Assembly (NCBI GenBank): GCA_964383465.1
Contig: CAYLGT010000005.1
Location: 1-56,593, forward strand
Reading direction: 5' to 3'
DNA: 56,593 bases
Origin: CAYLGT01 sp964383465
GTDB taxonomy: Bacteria; Patescibacteriota; Saccharimonadia; Saccharimonadales; Saccharimonadaceae
Part shown: positions 1 through 7,455 of the stretch, piece after piece
How the letters are laid out: each line of letters begins with the position of its first letter
Position numbering within the stretch: the first letter of the stretch is position 1
The notes under the pieces: model-generated
What the model was told of the DNA's origin: nothing
The model's input: only the letters and a program-made list of their open reading frames with translations
The model's database searches: none
Made by a program: the position numbers and the translations under genes

Positions 1-45
1 AATCTTTTTTCATAGTCAGCTATCGATTCTATCTGTTTTTAAGCA

Positions 46-83
46 AAAAGTCAAAGGTTGTATAAAAAAGTCAAAGGTTGTAT
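46..83. repeat. 20-bp tandem repeat upstream of the BtpA-like gene
   Basis: A unit of about 19-20 bp containing TCAAAGGTTGTAT occurs at 51-63 and again at 71-83, each preceded by an A-run. The second copy runs into the TATACT promoter element. The rest of bases 1-92 holds no gene that I can see. Confidence 0.85.
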
Positions 84-86
84 ACT
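81..86 (+). promoter_or_regulatory. -10 element of the BtpA-like gene
   Basis: TATACT ends 6 nt before the ATG at 93 and no Shine-Dalgarno fits in between, so transcription should begin at or next to the start codon (leaderless). Confidence 0.6.
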
Positions 87-92
87 GATGAC

Positions 93-794
93 ATGGCAGA
101 GGTGTATCCGGTCGTTCACATAAACGACGAAACAACAGCATGTCGACAAGCAGAGCTGGCACTTGGTCTTGGTGCGGATGGCGTGTTTTTGATTGACCAT
201 GTGCGACTTCAGGATACCGAACGAGTCTTCAATGTCTTTAATCAAATTGGCGGGGAAGGAGTTTGGGTGGGCGTGAACCTGCTTGGGTTTGCTGCGTCGG
301 CTGCTACCAACGCTTTGAAAGAAGCCCGGCGCTCAGGCATGCTTCACCGTGCTCCTGACGCGCTTTGGGTGGATGACGCGGTAAGTGACCGTAGTTTTCC
401 AGGTGTCAAAAACATCTTAGCGGCTTCAAATGGGCTGCGTCGGACGCAGTATTTTGGAGGGATCGCGTTTAAATACACACCTCATCACACCGAAAATCCC
501 GAGGCCGCAGCATATCAGGCCTCACGGTATGCTCACAACGTCGATGTTGTCACGACAAGCGGTCCTGCGACCGGACGTGAGGCGTCGGTCGACAAACTGA
601 GAGCTATGCGGGACGTAACGTGGCAGCCACTTGCCGTTGCTAGTGGGGTGACCCCTGAAAATGTCGGTAATTACACGAGCATCGTCGACAAGATACTGGT
701 GGCGAGTAGCGTAGAGACGGGCAGGTATTCTGGAATTTTTGTTGAAGCGCGGTTACGCGCGATGATCGATGGTGCTCATGATTTAGGCAACTAA
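93..794 (+). CDS. BtpA/SgcQ-like TIM-barrel protein
   Basis: A 233-aa soluble protein resembling the BtpA/SgcQ family, (beta/alpha)8 barrels related to phosphoribosyl-anthranilate isomerase-like folds. The family's exact reaction is poorly defined (BtpA is linked to photosystem I stability in cyanobacteria). Visible family-like features are a barrel strand ending DGVFLIDH near residue 32, VVTTSGPATG near residue 150, and VASGVTPENV followed by KILVASSVE near the C terminus, which looks like a phosphate- or ligand-binding strand pair. The open frame extends to a TTG at 78, but the promoter TATACT lies at 81-86, so the ATG at 93 is preferred. The next gene is convergent. Confidence 0.6.
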   Translation: MAEVYPVVHINDETTACRQAELALGLGADGVFLIDHVRLQDTERVFNVFNQIGGEGVWVGVNLLGFAASAATNALKEARRSGMLHRAPDALWVDDAVSDRSFPGVKNILAASNGLRRTQYFGGIAFKYTPHHTENPEAAAYQASRYAHNVDVVTTSGPATGREASVDKLRAMRDVTWQPLAVASGVTPENVGNYTSIVDKILVASSVETGRYSGIFVEARLRAMIDGAHDLGN

Positions 795-817
795 AAGATT
801 TATCTTCAAAGAATCCG

Positions 818-1357
818 TTAGTGTAGAAAACTGGCAAGTGTCGGTAGTCCCAGAAAACATGCTGTTAGTACAACACCTGCGACCAGTCTTTGCTTTGTTG
901 AGTCTGAAGCAAAAACTACATAGAGGGCACCGTACATGACAGACGAAAGCAATGAAACGATGAGGATTGGTAAGCTAAACCATGGGGCGCTAGGGGCGAG
1001 TAAAACAAGCACAAAGAAAGAAGTTAGTGTACCTGTGGTTGCAATCAGCCATGAGCGTGATGCATTGAAGCTAGTTAGTATGTAGGCGCTGAGGGCCCCT
1101 ATGATGAGTATCGGAACGACCGTGATTAGCAACCGAAGCGGTCCTGCGATCGTCAAAAGCAGAGCGGCACCAGACAATCCGGAGAAGCTGCTTGAATCCT
1201 TCATAAGACTTACCAGAATCAGGCCCAGTATACTTTTAAGAAGAAAAAATCCAGAGACTTGCAGTAATCCGATGAGCAAAACGTAACCCAAAGGCACTTG
1301 CTGCTTTTTGTCGCTAATGCCGAGCATGGCATCGTTACGGTAGTAGGAGTTGACCAT
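818..1357 (-). CDS. Polytopic membrane protein, unknown function
   Basis: A 179-aa hydrophobic protein with about five membrane segments: roughly residues 22-50, 64-95, 103-121, 128-150 and 157-177. The N terminus is short and polar. I recognise no family motif; the charged loops are small, which fits a structural or channel-like role more than an enzyme, but that is a guess. The ATG at 1357 lies 7 nt from a minus-strand TATACT, so the start is well supported as leaderless. It is convergent with the BtpA-like gene, with only 23 bp between the stops. Confidence 0.65.
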   Translation of the reverse strand: MVNSYYRNDAMLGISDKKQQVPLGYVLLIGLLQVSGFFLLKSILGLILVSLMKDSSSFSGLSGAALLLTIAGPLRLLITVVPILIIGALSAYILTSFNASRSWLIATTGTLTSFFVLVLLAPSAPWFSLPILIVSLLSSVMYGALYVVFASDSTKQRLVAGVVLTACFLGLPTLASFLH

Positions 1358-1364
1358 TACTCAT

Positions 1365-1370
1365 AGTATA
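1365..1370 (-). promoter_or_regulatory. -10 element of the 1357 membrane-protein gene
   Basis: TATACT on the minus strand ends 7 nt before the ATG at 1357; there is no Shine-Dalgarno. Leaderless pattern. Confidence 0.55.
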
Positions 1371-1384
1371 TATCGCGCTGGTGC

Positions 1385-1413
1385 TTGATAATAGATGTTT
1401 TTTAGAGGATACT
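1385..1413 (+). promoter_or_regulatory. Promoter of the 602-aa gene
   Basis: TTGATA (1385-1390), 17-bp spacer, GATACT (1408-1413). The ATG at 1439 is about 25 nt downstream, so a short leader is expected. Confidence 0.5.
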
Positions 1414-1438
1414 TAGGTTAGAAATCAATGAAACAAAC

Positions 1439-3247
1439 ATGACAGAACACTCACATCAGCAACTTGGCTTTGAGCAGCAGATGCCACATACCTCACGCCA
1501 TGGTGAAGCCGTAGAGGTTGTCACACCTGCACAGGAGCAGCTTGAAAAAGCGCTTGATCTGTTGCGGCGAATTCGAAGTACGGGCGAGGGCGCGGTTTCA
1601 GATGCGGTGGAGGCGGCAAATATGGACGGTGTCGCGCCTGAGGCTACGCGTGAGCTTGATTTGGCTGGGATTTTAGACGCTGTTGAGGCGGAAGAGGGCG
1701 AAACAATCCAGGCCCTTAAGTTTGCAGATGAAAAGAATCCCGATCTTCTGACTGAGGCTTTTGATGATGCTGTTGTAGCAGGTGTGCCAGAAAAAGACTT
1801 GGAGCTGGTGGCCGAAGGAGTGGAGGCGGCGATCGATGAAGCGGAGGTGCTCGCACTCCCAGAAGCGCTCGGAGAACGAATAGCCGAAGCCTACGAGACA
1901 TCTTCATTTGAACGGTCACCAGAACTTCAGGAAGCAATCAAGACATACTACGAAGACCATTACCGACTAGCTCGAGTCATAGAGGGAATAATCGACGGGG
2001 TATCTATACGTCCTGAGGCCGTAGACGGAAAGATTGATAACTATTTTTTGCGAGAGACGGCTAAAAAATTACTTCTGGCTAAAGATCGAGGAGCGGCACT
2101 TTTTGCCGCCGAAGAGGTGATTCATACGGACCTTTTCAAAGAGAATGCCGTAGGGCTTGAGACGCTGACTGAGGTCGAACAAGATCTTGCTCGCAATTTA
2201 GCCGAGAAGCTGCGTCAAAGAGCTGTGCAAGAAGGGTTGGCAGTAGCGTATGAGAGCTGGGACACAAAAGAGGTACGCTATGACTGGGCCGAGGGCATAG
2301 GTCACTTACCGCAGTATTCAAGTCGCGAATTGCGCAAACCAACAGACATAGTCGTTCCTACACAGTTTGACCTGCAAGAACTATGGAATGATACGAGGCA
2401 TGCTGGGCAGTTAGAGTTTCATAATTCTAGTCGATTAGCACACTCTGCTCGGGAGGGATTCGTTCTTCGTTCAAGGACCAGGCAGAAAGAGCTGACGGGT
2501 AGTTTTTACTCACAGATGGGGGTGGTGCATGGGCGAGAGGGAGCAAATATGCACTCTAACCTGGTGCATTTTTCTGAGACATACAGCCATGATGAATACA
2601 AGGCCCAGCTTAGTGGGCATGGGAATCGGCAAGAGGATGAGCCGCTTTCTGCAGCCACCGCAGCAGTGCCATTGGCGGAAATTATTACTGTGGCTCCGTA
2701 TGCTCGCGATGCTGAGTATGCGGTGCTTGAATTCAAGAACCCTACAGATTTAGCAAAAGTACCTATTTTGGATAAGATTGGTTCCATTGGTTCGCAGGGC
2801 TCCGATAACTATGGCTTACATGGTGAGGATAGGGTTTTCATGAAGGACTATCGGGAGGCATTTGCACATGTTGCCGCTAACTATGACATCGAATTTGGTC
2901 ACACAGGTATGGTGTTGATGACAGAGACAGAAAAAGCTACTGGCATGACGTTTGGGCACGGTGAGGGCTATGCGCGCGAAGTAGTCATACCGGACATTCA
3001 AAAACCGCAAACTAACTTGAGTGATGAAGAGTTCAGGCTGCGCGTAAAAGAGGCTAGAAGGCCACAGGAAGAAGCTATTAGGCAGCTTCAACGGCAAAGT
3101 CGTGAACGCCAAGAATATAGAGGAAAGGTCATCGTGCCACTGCGCAGGGGAATTTTTGAATTTATCCCTGAAGCGTCCTCATCGGGTTCTAGGACAAAGA
3201 GAAGTGAACAGCTCAAGAAAGTTGCACAACACTCGCCAGCGGCATGA
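1439..3247 (+). CDS. Large soluble protein of unknown function (602 aa)
   Basis: I do not recognise this protein. There is no signal peptide or membrane segment. Residues about 20-150 are rich in Glu and Ala and look helical. Residues about 150-280 are mixed helix. The C-terminal half (about 290-540) is richer in His, Gly and aromatic residues, with clusters such as HGREGANMHSNLVHFSE and TFGHGEGYAREVVIPD, and looks like a globular domain. The tail is basic and Ser-rich. The many His residues could suggest metal binding, but no classical motif is present. The Shine-Dalgarno is poor; the start is the first ATG after the promoter that opens the long frame, since an ATG at 1428 hits a stop at once. 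Confidence 0.7.
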   Translation: MTEHSHQQLGFEQQMPHTSRHGEAVEVVTPAQEQLEKALDLLRRIRSTGEGAVSDAVEAANMDGVAPEATRELDLAGILDAVEAEEGETIQALKFADEKNPDLLTEAFDDAVVAGVPEKDLELVAEGVEAAIDEAEVLALPEALGERIAEAYETSSFERSPELQEAIKTYYEDHYRLARVIEGIIDGVSIRPEAVDGKIDNYFLRETAKKLLLAKDRGAALFAAEEVIHTDLFKENAVGLETLTEVEQDLARNLAEKLRQRAVQEGLAVAYESWDTKEVRYDWAEGIGHLPQYSSRELRKPTDIVVPTQFDLQELWNDTRHAGQLEFHNSSRLAHSAREGFVLRSRTRQKELTGSFYSQMGVVHGREGANMHSNLVHFSETYSHDEYKAQLSGHGNRQEDEPLSAATAAVPLAEIITVAPYARDAEYAVLEFKNPTDLAKVPILDKIGSIGSQGSDNYGLHGEDRVFMKDYREAFAHVAANYDIEFGHTGMVLMTETEKATGMTFGHGEGYAREVVIPDIQKPQTNLSDEEFRLRVKEARRPQEEAIRQLQRQSRERQEYRGKVIVPLRRGIFEFIPEASSSGSRTKRSEQLKKVAQHSPAA

Positions 3248-3260
3248 GTACGAAATGACA

Positions 3261-3288
3261 AAGCCCGGTACACACAGGTACCGGGCTT
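3261..3288. terminator. Hairpin between convergent genes
   Basis: An 11-bp perfect stem (AAGCCCGGTAC / GTACCGGGCTT) with a 6-nt loop sits between the convergent 1439 and 3304 genes. Neither side has a strong T-run, so it may end transcription weakly from both directions. Confidence 0.6.
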
Positions 3289-3303
3289 GCTGTCCAGGGA
3301 GGC

Positions 3304-3660
3304 CTAGCCGAAGAGATCGCGTAGACTCCCGAACACGGACCGGATATCTTGTCCGATGGACGCGATGCCCTGATGACTCATGGCATACTCGGGGTTGCTG
3401 TCGGCGATGAAACTGGCAACGACGGCTGCTCCCGCCATGATGACGATGACCGCTGGCGTACCGTACAGACACACGCGGAGCGCCCTATACGAGTCAGGAT
3501 GCCTCTCGGCGAAGACGTTCAGCCAGCGGTCGAAGCGGGTGCGGTAGGGCAGGCGGAGCGCCACGTGCTTGCCGTTGTCGTTGCCGCCAACCACGATGAT
3601 GGTTGTCGCCAGGGCGACAGGCAGCACGACGGCGAGGCCGTAGGTCAAGATCTTAATCAC
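3304..3660 (-). CDS. Small membrane protein, unknown function
   Basis: About 118 aa if started at the GTG at 3660. The open frame runs up to 3726, but a good minus-strand promoter (-10 at 3698-3703) covers the ATG at 3697-3699, so that ATG should lie upstream of the transcript. The GTG has a purine-rich AGAGAGA stretch upstream. There are two membrane segments: near residues 4-22 (ILTYGLAVVLPVALATTIIV) and about 65-88, separated by a basic loop with many Arg. The third codon positions look more G/C-rich than in the neighbouring rpsB. Function unknown. Confidence 0.55.
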   Translation of the reverse strand: MIKILTYGLAVVLPVALATTIIVVGGNDNGKHVALRLPYRTRFDRWLNVFAERHPDSYRALRVCLYGTPAVIVIMAGAAVVASFIADSNPEYAMSHQGIASIGQDIRSVFGSLRDLFG

Positions 3661-3697
3661 AGGGTTCTCTATCTCTCTGGGTGGACAGTTAAATGAC

Positions 3698-3725
3698 ATT
3701 ATAATACATTTCTTGTATTTGTCCA
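3698..3725 (-). promoter_or_regulatory. Promoter of the 3304-3660 gene
   Basis: On the minus strand, TGGACA (3720-3725), 16-bp spacer, TATAAT (3698-3703). It decides against the upstream ATG as the start. Confidence 0.6.
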
Positions 3726-3737
3726 TGGTCTCATCTG

Positions 3738-3766
3738 TTGCAAAACGACTTCACACCTGGTACAAT
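3738..3766 (+). promoter_or_regulatory. rpsB-tsf promoter
   Basis: TTGCAA (3738-3743), 17-bp spacer, TACAAT (3761-3766). It is divergent from the 3660 gene and leaves a leader of about 75 nt before rpsB. Confidence 0.65.
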
Positions 3767-3796
3767 TGCTCGGTCAAATCAAATTTTAACGAAGCA

Positions 3797-3830
3797 ACGC
3801 GTACAGATATCCTATAACAGGGGTACGCGT
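3797..3830 (+). promoter_or_regulatory. rpsB leader hairpin, possible S2 autoregulatory site
   Basis: ACGCGTAC (3797-3804) pairs perfectly with GTACGCGT (3823-3830) across an 18-nt loop, immediately before the Shine-Dalgarno AGGGAGAAGG. In E. coli the rpsB leader is bound by S2 to control rpsB-tsf; whether this hairpin does the same is inferred from position alone. Confidence 0.5.
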
Positions 3831-3847
3831 GAAGGGAGAAGGATATC

Positions 3848-4558
3848 ATGGCCGTGAAGGTTGATATCAAGGCTTTGCTCGAAGCCGGTGTTCATTTCGG
3901 ACACAAAACGAGCCGTTGGCACCCAAAGATGGCGCCATACATCCACAGTAAACGTCAGGATTCGCACATCATCGACCTGACAAAAACCGTTGAAGCACTC
4001 GAGACAGCGCTTCCTGTTGTGACAGACGCTGTCGCACGTGGACGTCAAGTACTGCTCGTTGGTACTAAGCGTCAGGCCCAGGACATCGTCCGCGCGGCTG
4101 CAGAAAAAGCTGGCCAACCATACGTCACTGAGCGTTGGATGGGCGGTATGCTTACCAACACTACGACGATGGTCGCACGTATCAAGCACCTCAAGTCGCT
4201 TGAGAAAAAGATGGACAGCGGCGAGCTTGCTAACCGCTACAACAAGCTGGAAATCCAGCGCTTCCAAGAGGAAATCGATGACCTGAACAAAAAGTATGGC
4301 GGCATCAAAGACCTCAGCGGTAAGCCTGGTGTAGTGTTTGTTACCGACATCATCGAGGACATCAACGCAGTTCGTGAAGCAAAGAAGCTCGGCGTGCCAG
4401 TGATCGCAATCTGCGACACCAACACCGACCCAAGCCTCGTCGACTTCCCAGTTCCTGCTAACGACGACGCCATCAAGGGTCTTCAACTCATCATCGACTA
4501 CGTCGTTGCGGCAATCGATGAAGGAAAGGCAACTGCAGAGAAAAAGGAGGGCAAATAA
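3848..4558 (+). CDS. rpsB: 30S ribosomal protein S2
   Basis: S2 binds at the head-body junction of the 30S subunit and is needed for S1 recruitment where S1 exists. The 236-aa length is normal. The N terminus carries the family signature AGVHFGHKTSRWHPKMAPYI near residue 13, and the coiled-coil insertion is seen around residues 110-150 (HLKSLEKKMDSGEL onward). VFVTDIIEDINAVREAKKLG and IAICDTNTDPSLVDFPVPAN are typical. A strong AGGGAGAAGG Shine-Dalgarno precedes the ATG. It is the first gene of the classic rpsB-tsf operon; the tsf start follows 1 bp after the stop. Confidence 0.97.
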   Translation: MAVKVDIKALLEAGVHFGHKTSRWHPKMAPYIHSKRQDSHIIDLTKTVEALETALPVVTDAVARGRQVLLVGTKRQAQDIVRAAAEKAGQPYVTERWMGGMLTNTTTMVARIKHLKSLEKKMDSGELANRYNKLEIQRFQEEIDDLNKKYGGIKDLSGKPGVVFVTDIIEDINAVREAKKLGVPVIAICDTNTDPSLVDFPVPANDDAIKGLQLIIDYVVAAIDEGKATAEKKEGK

Positions 4559-4559
4559 C

Positions 4560-5156
4560 ATGGCTATTTCTATCGACGAGATCAAGAAGCTCAAAGAGCT
4601 GACTGGTGTCGGACTGACCGATGCAAAGAGCGCGCTCGTCGAAGCCGACGGCGACTTCGATAAAGCACTCGAAGCTATGCGCAAAAAGGGTCTGACCAAG
4701 GCCGAAAAGCGTGGTGAGCGAGAAGCTCGCGAAGGTATCGTTGACAGCTATGTTCACAGTGGGCGCATCGGCGTACTCGTCGAAGTAAACTGTGAGACTG
4801 ACTTTGTGGCTAAAACTGACGAGTTCAAAGAACTCGTGCACGACATCGCTTTGCACGCATCGGCAACCGCTCCAGAGTACATCTCTACCGAGGACGTGCC
4901 TGCCGACGTTCGTGATGCCAAAGCAGCTGAGTTCAAGGAAAAAGTAGTTGCTGAAGGCAAGCCAGCTGACATGGCTGACAAGATCGTCGAAGGGCAGCTG
5001 AACAAATACTTTGCAGAAAAAACTCTGCTTGAGCAGCCATTTGTAAAGAATCCCGACATCACTGTCGGTGAGCTTGTCAAAGAGCATATCTCGAAGCTCG
5101 GTGAAAACATCGTTGTTCGCCAACTGAAGCGAGTTGAGCTCGGCGCCAGCGAATAA
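4560..5156 (+). CDS. tsf: Elongation factor Ts
   Basis: EF-Ts is the guanine nucleotide exchange factor of EF-Tu. The 198-aa protein is the short form (as in Thermus), lacking the extended C-terminal module of the E. coli protein. The N-terminal UBA-like module contains TGVGLTDAKSALVEADGD, and the core carries VEVNCETDFVAKTDEF. The frame is open upstream to 4506, inside rpsB, but the ATG at 4560 sits behind a strong AAAGGAGG and matches the family N terminus, so it is chosen. It is cotranscribed with rpsB and ends at a strong terminator. Confidence 0.96.
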   Translation: MAISIDEIKKLKELTGVGLTDAKSALVEADGDFDKALEAMRKKGLTKAEKRGEREAREGIVDSYVHSGRIGVLVEVNCETDFVAKTDEFKELVHDIALHASATAPEYISTEDVPADVRDAKAAEFKEKVVAEGKPADMADKIVEGQLNKYFAEKTLLEQPFVKNPDITVGELVKEHISKLGENIVVRQLKRVELGASE

Positions 5157-5176
5157 AAAAAGCGCACATATATGAG

Positions 5177-5206
5177 AAACCCGCCTCCAAATTCGGAGGC
5201 GGGTTT
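5177..5206. terminator. tsf terminator, probably bidirectional
   Basis: A 12-bp perfect stem (AAACCCGCCTCC / GGAGGCGGGTTT) with a 6-nt loop. It lies between tsf and the convergent 5242 gene and could serve both. Confidence 0.85.
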
Positions 5207-5241
5207 CGTTATCCTGCTTGCGCAGCTTCGGACTCAGCTGC

Positions 5242-5817
5242 TCACTGGGTGGCGACTCGCGGCGGGGTGATCACGAACTTCAAGAGCGCCCACGTGAGCC
5301 TCCAGCAGCCGGTGAGGATCGACAGATACAGGAAGGCTGGTGTGAGTGTCAGTGTCGTGTTCCAGACGTCGGCAACGATCTCCATGGGTTGAGCACCGGT
5401 CTGGGCATGCCATCCGTCAAGCACCACCATGAGAACCAGAGTGACCATCCAGAGGCTCGCCATGAAGGACAGCGCTCTGGTCACCGCTCGCACGGGGCGG
5501 AAGGCGTACGAGGCCGTACCGTTGGCGTATCTGACCCTGACTACCCCGGGCAGCAAGCCCGAAAATCCCAGGATCATCAGCGGCGCGAGGGTCGCGAACC
5601 GGAACGGCACACTGAGCGGTGTGGCGATTTCGATGAGGACGGCCGGGGCAAGGGTCATGATGTTGATCATGAGGATCACTGACGCGGCTGCCCTGAGGAA
5701 CCTCAGCCGAGGTTGCATAGTCATCACTTCAGCCTCGACGGCAGGTCCGAAGGCGTAGCGGTAGGCGGATCGAAGCGCGTGAGCTACAGCGATCGCATAG
5801 AACTGAAAAGTGCGCAT
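5242..5817 (-). CDS. Membrane protein, unknown function
   Basis: A 191-aa protein with about four membrane segments (near residues 42-65, 72-92, 112-135 and 148-172). The N terminus is basic and amphipathic. I do not recognise the family. The start is the ATG behind a good GAGGTGA Shine-Dalgarno; a leader of about 30 nt separates it from a TTGATT/TATGCT promoter. Its base composition looks more G/C-rich than tsf or frr on either side, and it sits alone on the minus strand, like the 3304 gene. Confidence 0.65.
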   Translation of the reverse strand: MRTFQFYAIAVAHALRSAYRYAFGPAVEAEVMTMQPRLRFLRAAASVILMINIMTLAPAVLIEIATPLSVPFRFATLAPLMILGFSGLLPGVVRVRYANGTASYAFRPVRAVTRALSFMASLWMVTLVLMVVLDGWHAQTGAQPMEIVADVWNTTLTLTPAFLYLSILTGCWRLTWALLKFVITPPRVATQ

Positions 5818-5852
5818 GAGTCACCTCGTGGTCGGGGATAACGATACTAGTT

Positions 5853-5880
5853 AGCATACAGTGATTTTCATATAAATCAA
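5853..5880 (-). promoter_or_regulatory. Promoter of the 5242-5817 gene
   Basis: On the minus strand, TTGATT (5875-5880), 16-bp spacer, TATGCT with a TG extension (5853-5858). Confidence 0.5.
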
Positions 5881-5889
5881 GTCATATAA

Positions 5890-5918
5890 TTGCTTTTAGG
5901 GCTCATATATTGTAAAAT
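5890..5918 (+). promoter_or_regulatory. Promoter of the 46-aa membrane peptide
   Basis: TTGCTT (5890-5895), 17-bp spacer, TAAAAT (5913-5918). The leader to the ATG at 5963 would be about 38 nt. Confidence 0.4.
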
Positions 5919-5962
5919 TTGCACTTAGTTGCATCACTGATCGAAGAATCGAGGTATATGCA

Positions 5963-6103
5963 ATGGCGGAGCTGTTGAATTCTCCCACCTTCTGGATCTG
6001 CTTTGCTATCTGGGCAGTTGTCCTCATCACCCTGGCTTTGTGGGTGGAGAAACGTGCCATACGCAGGTCGCTGGCGCTTCAGGCAGCGAGCGAAGACGGG
6101 TGA
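5963..6103 (+). CDS. 46-aa single-pass membrane peptide
   Basis: A short frame reading MAELLNSPTFWICFAIWAVV onward, with one membrane segment at about residues 9-27, then a basic juxtamembrane stretch (EKRAIRRS) and a short acidic end. A GAGG Shine-Dalgarno lies 8 nt before the ATG, a plausible promoter lies upstream, and a strong terminator follows the TGA stop, so the gene forms a complete transcription unit. The Arg/Lys cluster after the membrane segment predicts the C terminus inside the cell. Function unknown. Confidence 0.65.
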   Translation: MAELLNSPTFWICFAIWAVVLITLALWVEKRAIRRSLALQAASEDG

Positions 6104-6114
6104 GCGCACCTTGG

Positions 6115-6160
6115 CCTCTCGCTTGAGATGTTTATCTCAGGCGAGAGGTCGTTTTTCTTT
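6115..6160 (+). terminator. Terminator after the 46-aa peptide gene
   Basis: A stem of about 15 bp (CCTCTCGCTTGAGAT, 6115-6129, with ATCTCAGGCGAGAGG, 6134-6148) with one mismatch and a GTTT loop is followed by a long T-run. Confidence 0.9.
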
Positions 6161-6165
6161 TTCCT

Positions 6166-6174
6166 TGCTATAAT
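6166..6174 (+). promoter_or_regulatory. Extended -10 of frr-uppS-rseP
   Basis: TGCTATAAT lies right after the previous terminator's T-run and 25 nt before the frr ATG. Confidence 0.6.
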
Positions 6175-6199
6175 TGAAACGAGAAAACTAAGGAGTGAT

Positions 6200-6754
6200 A
6201 TGTTCGACACAAAACCTTATGAAGACAAGATGAACGGCGCACTAGGCCATTTTCATGATGAACTAAAAAAGATTCGTACCGGCCGAGCGCACCCAGACAT
6301 GCTCGACGGTGTCATGGTTGAGGTCTACGGAAGCCGTATGCCGCTCATCCAGGTAGCAAACATCACCGTGCCCGAACCACAGCTCCTGCAGGTGAATCCA
6401 TTCGACCCGAGTAACGTTCAGGCGATCGCTACGGCTATTCGTGAATCTCAGGGACTTGGCTTTAACCCAAGTGACGACGGGCGTATCGTGCGCGTACCAG
6501 TACCAGCGCTCACCGAAGAGCGACGCCGCGAGCTGGTTAAAAGCCTTGGTGACAAGGTGGAGGATTGCCGTATCGCTATGCGTAACGTTCGCCAAGACGC
6601 CCTGAAAGATGCCAAGCGCATGAAGGACAACAAGGAACTGTCAGAAGACGACGTCAAAGCAGTCGAAAAAGAGATCGACAAGCTCATGCACGAGTTCCAG
6701 GCAAAGATCGACGAAACGTTCAAAGCCAAGGAACAAGAGGTCATGACGATCTAA
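6200..6754 (+). CDS. frr: Ribosome recycling factor
   Basis: RRF splits post-termination ribosomes together with EF-G. The 184-aa length is standard. Family features are FHDELKKIRTGRAHPDMLDG near residue 15, the beta-rich domain II around residues 30-105 (PEPQLLQVNPFD), and RRELVKSLGDKVEDCRIAMRN leading into the long C-terminal helix. The frame is open back to 6128, but that region contains the terminator T-run and the promoter; the ATG at 6200 has an AAGGAG Shine-Dalgarno and fits the family N terminus. It overlaps uppS by one base (TAATG), implying translational coupling. Confidence 0.96.
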   Translation: MFDTKPYEDKMNGALGHFHDELKKIRTGRAHPDMLDGVMVEVYGSRMPLIQVANITVPEPQLLQVNPFDPSNVQAIATAIRESQGLGFNPSDDGRIVRVPVPALTEERRRELVKSLGDKVEDCRIAMRNVRQDALKDAKRMKDNKELSEDDVKAVEKEIDKLMHEFQAKIDETFKAKEQEVMTI

Positions 6755-7449
6755 TGAGCGATGAGCTCAAACCCCCAGTTCACATAGGCTACATACTCGA
6801 TGGCAACCGTCGCTGGGCCAAAAAACATGGCCTACCAACCTACGAAGGGCATCTGGCCGGCTACAACGCGCTCAAAGATGTCATAGAAGCGAGTGCGGCG
6901 GCAGGTGTCAAATACATCTCGTTTTATACCTGGTCGACAGAAAACTGGGCTCGTGCCGAAGAAGAAGTGCGGGGAATTATGAAACTGATTCGTCGTTTGT
7001 TCAAAGTCGACATCAAACAACTCGTTAAAGATGACTTCAAGCTCGTCGTGCTCGGCGGGCGTGATCGCTTGCCAGAAGACGTCGTGAAGATGATAGACGA
7101 AGCTGAAGAAGCCTCAAAAAATGGCTCACGCGCAACGCTCGCCATGTGCTTCAACTATGGCGGCCAGCAAGAGATAGTTCGGGCAGCGCAGCGCATCGCC
7201 GAAGAGGGTATCGACCCGACAACGGTGACGGCCGAAGTATTTGAGCAATATCTCGATCATCCGGACATTCCGCCGTGCGACATCGTCGTGCGCACTAGTG
7301 GTGAGCAGCGACTCAGCAACTTCATGCTGTGGCGTAGTGCTTATAGTGAGTTTTTGTTTCTCGATAAGCTGTGGCCAGAGATGCAAGCCGGGGATGTAAC
7401 TGCTATAGTAGAAGAATATAATCGCCGTAATCGCAGATTTGGAGGCTAG
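6754..7449 (+). CDS. uppS: Isoprenyl (undecaprenyl) diphosphate synthase
   Basis: A cis-prenyltransferase that extends farnesyl diphosphate with isopentenyl diphosphate to make the wall lipid carrier. It has 231 aa. The catalytic loop reads YILDGNRRWAKKHG near residue 13; its Asp is the catalytic one. The second Gly of the common DGNGRW is Arg here, a variant I recall from some other cis-prenyltransferases, so product length cannot be read from it. FYTWSTENWARAEEEV and VRTSGEQRLSNFMLW (usually RTGGE) are the other conserved blocks. It is cotranscribed with frr and rseP. Confidence 0.92.
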   Translation: MSDELKPPVHIGYILDGNRRWAKKHGLPTYEGHLAGYNALKDVIEASAAAGVKYISFYTWSTENWARAEEEVRGIMKLIRRLFKVDIKQLVKDDFKLVVLGGRDRLPEDVVKMIDEAEEASKNGSRATLAMCFNYGGQQEIVRAAQRIAEEGIDPTTVTAEVFEQYLDHPDIPPCDIVVRTSGEQRLSNFMLWRSAYSEFLFLDKLWPEMQAGDVTAIVEEYNRRNRRFGG

Positions 7450-7455
7450 AAGCGC

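Noticed and set aside
4506..4559. Longer starts for tsf, and similarly for frr (6128), greA (10603), prfB (28210), glyS (44716) and others
   Set aside because: The extra N termini overlap the previous gene, promoter or terminator; the inner ATG fits both the family N terminus and the -10 or Shine-Dalgarno.
3812..4699. 295-aa minus-strand frame over rpsB and the start of tsf
   Set aside because: It is the shadow of two certain ribosomal and elongation factor genes and shows no family or leader of its own.
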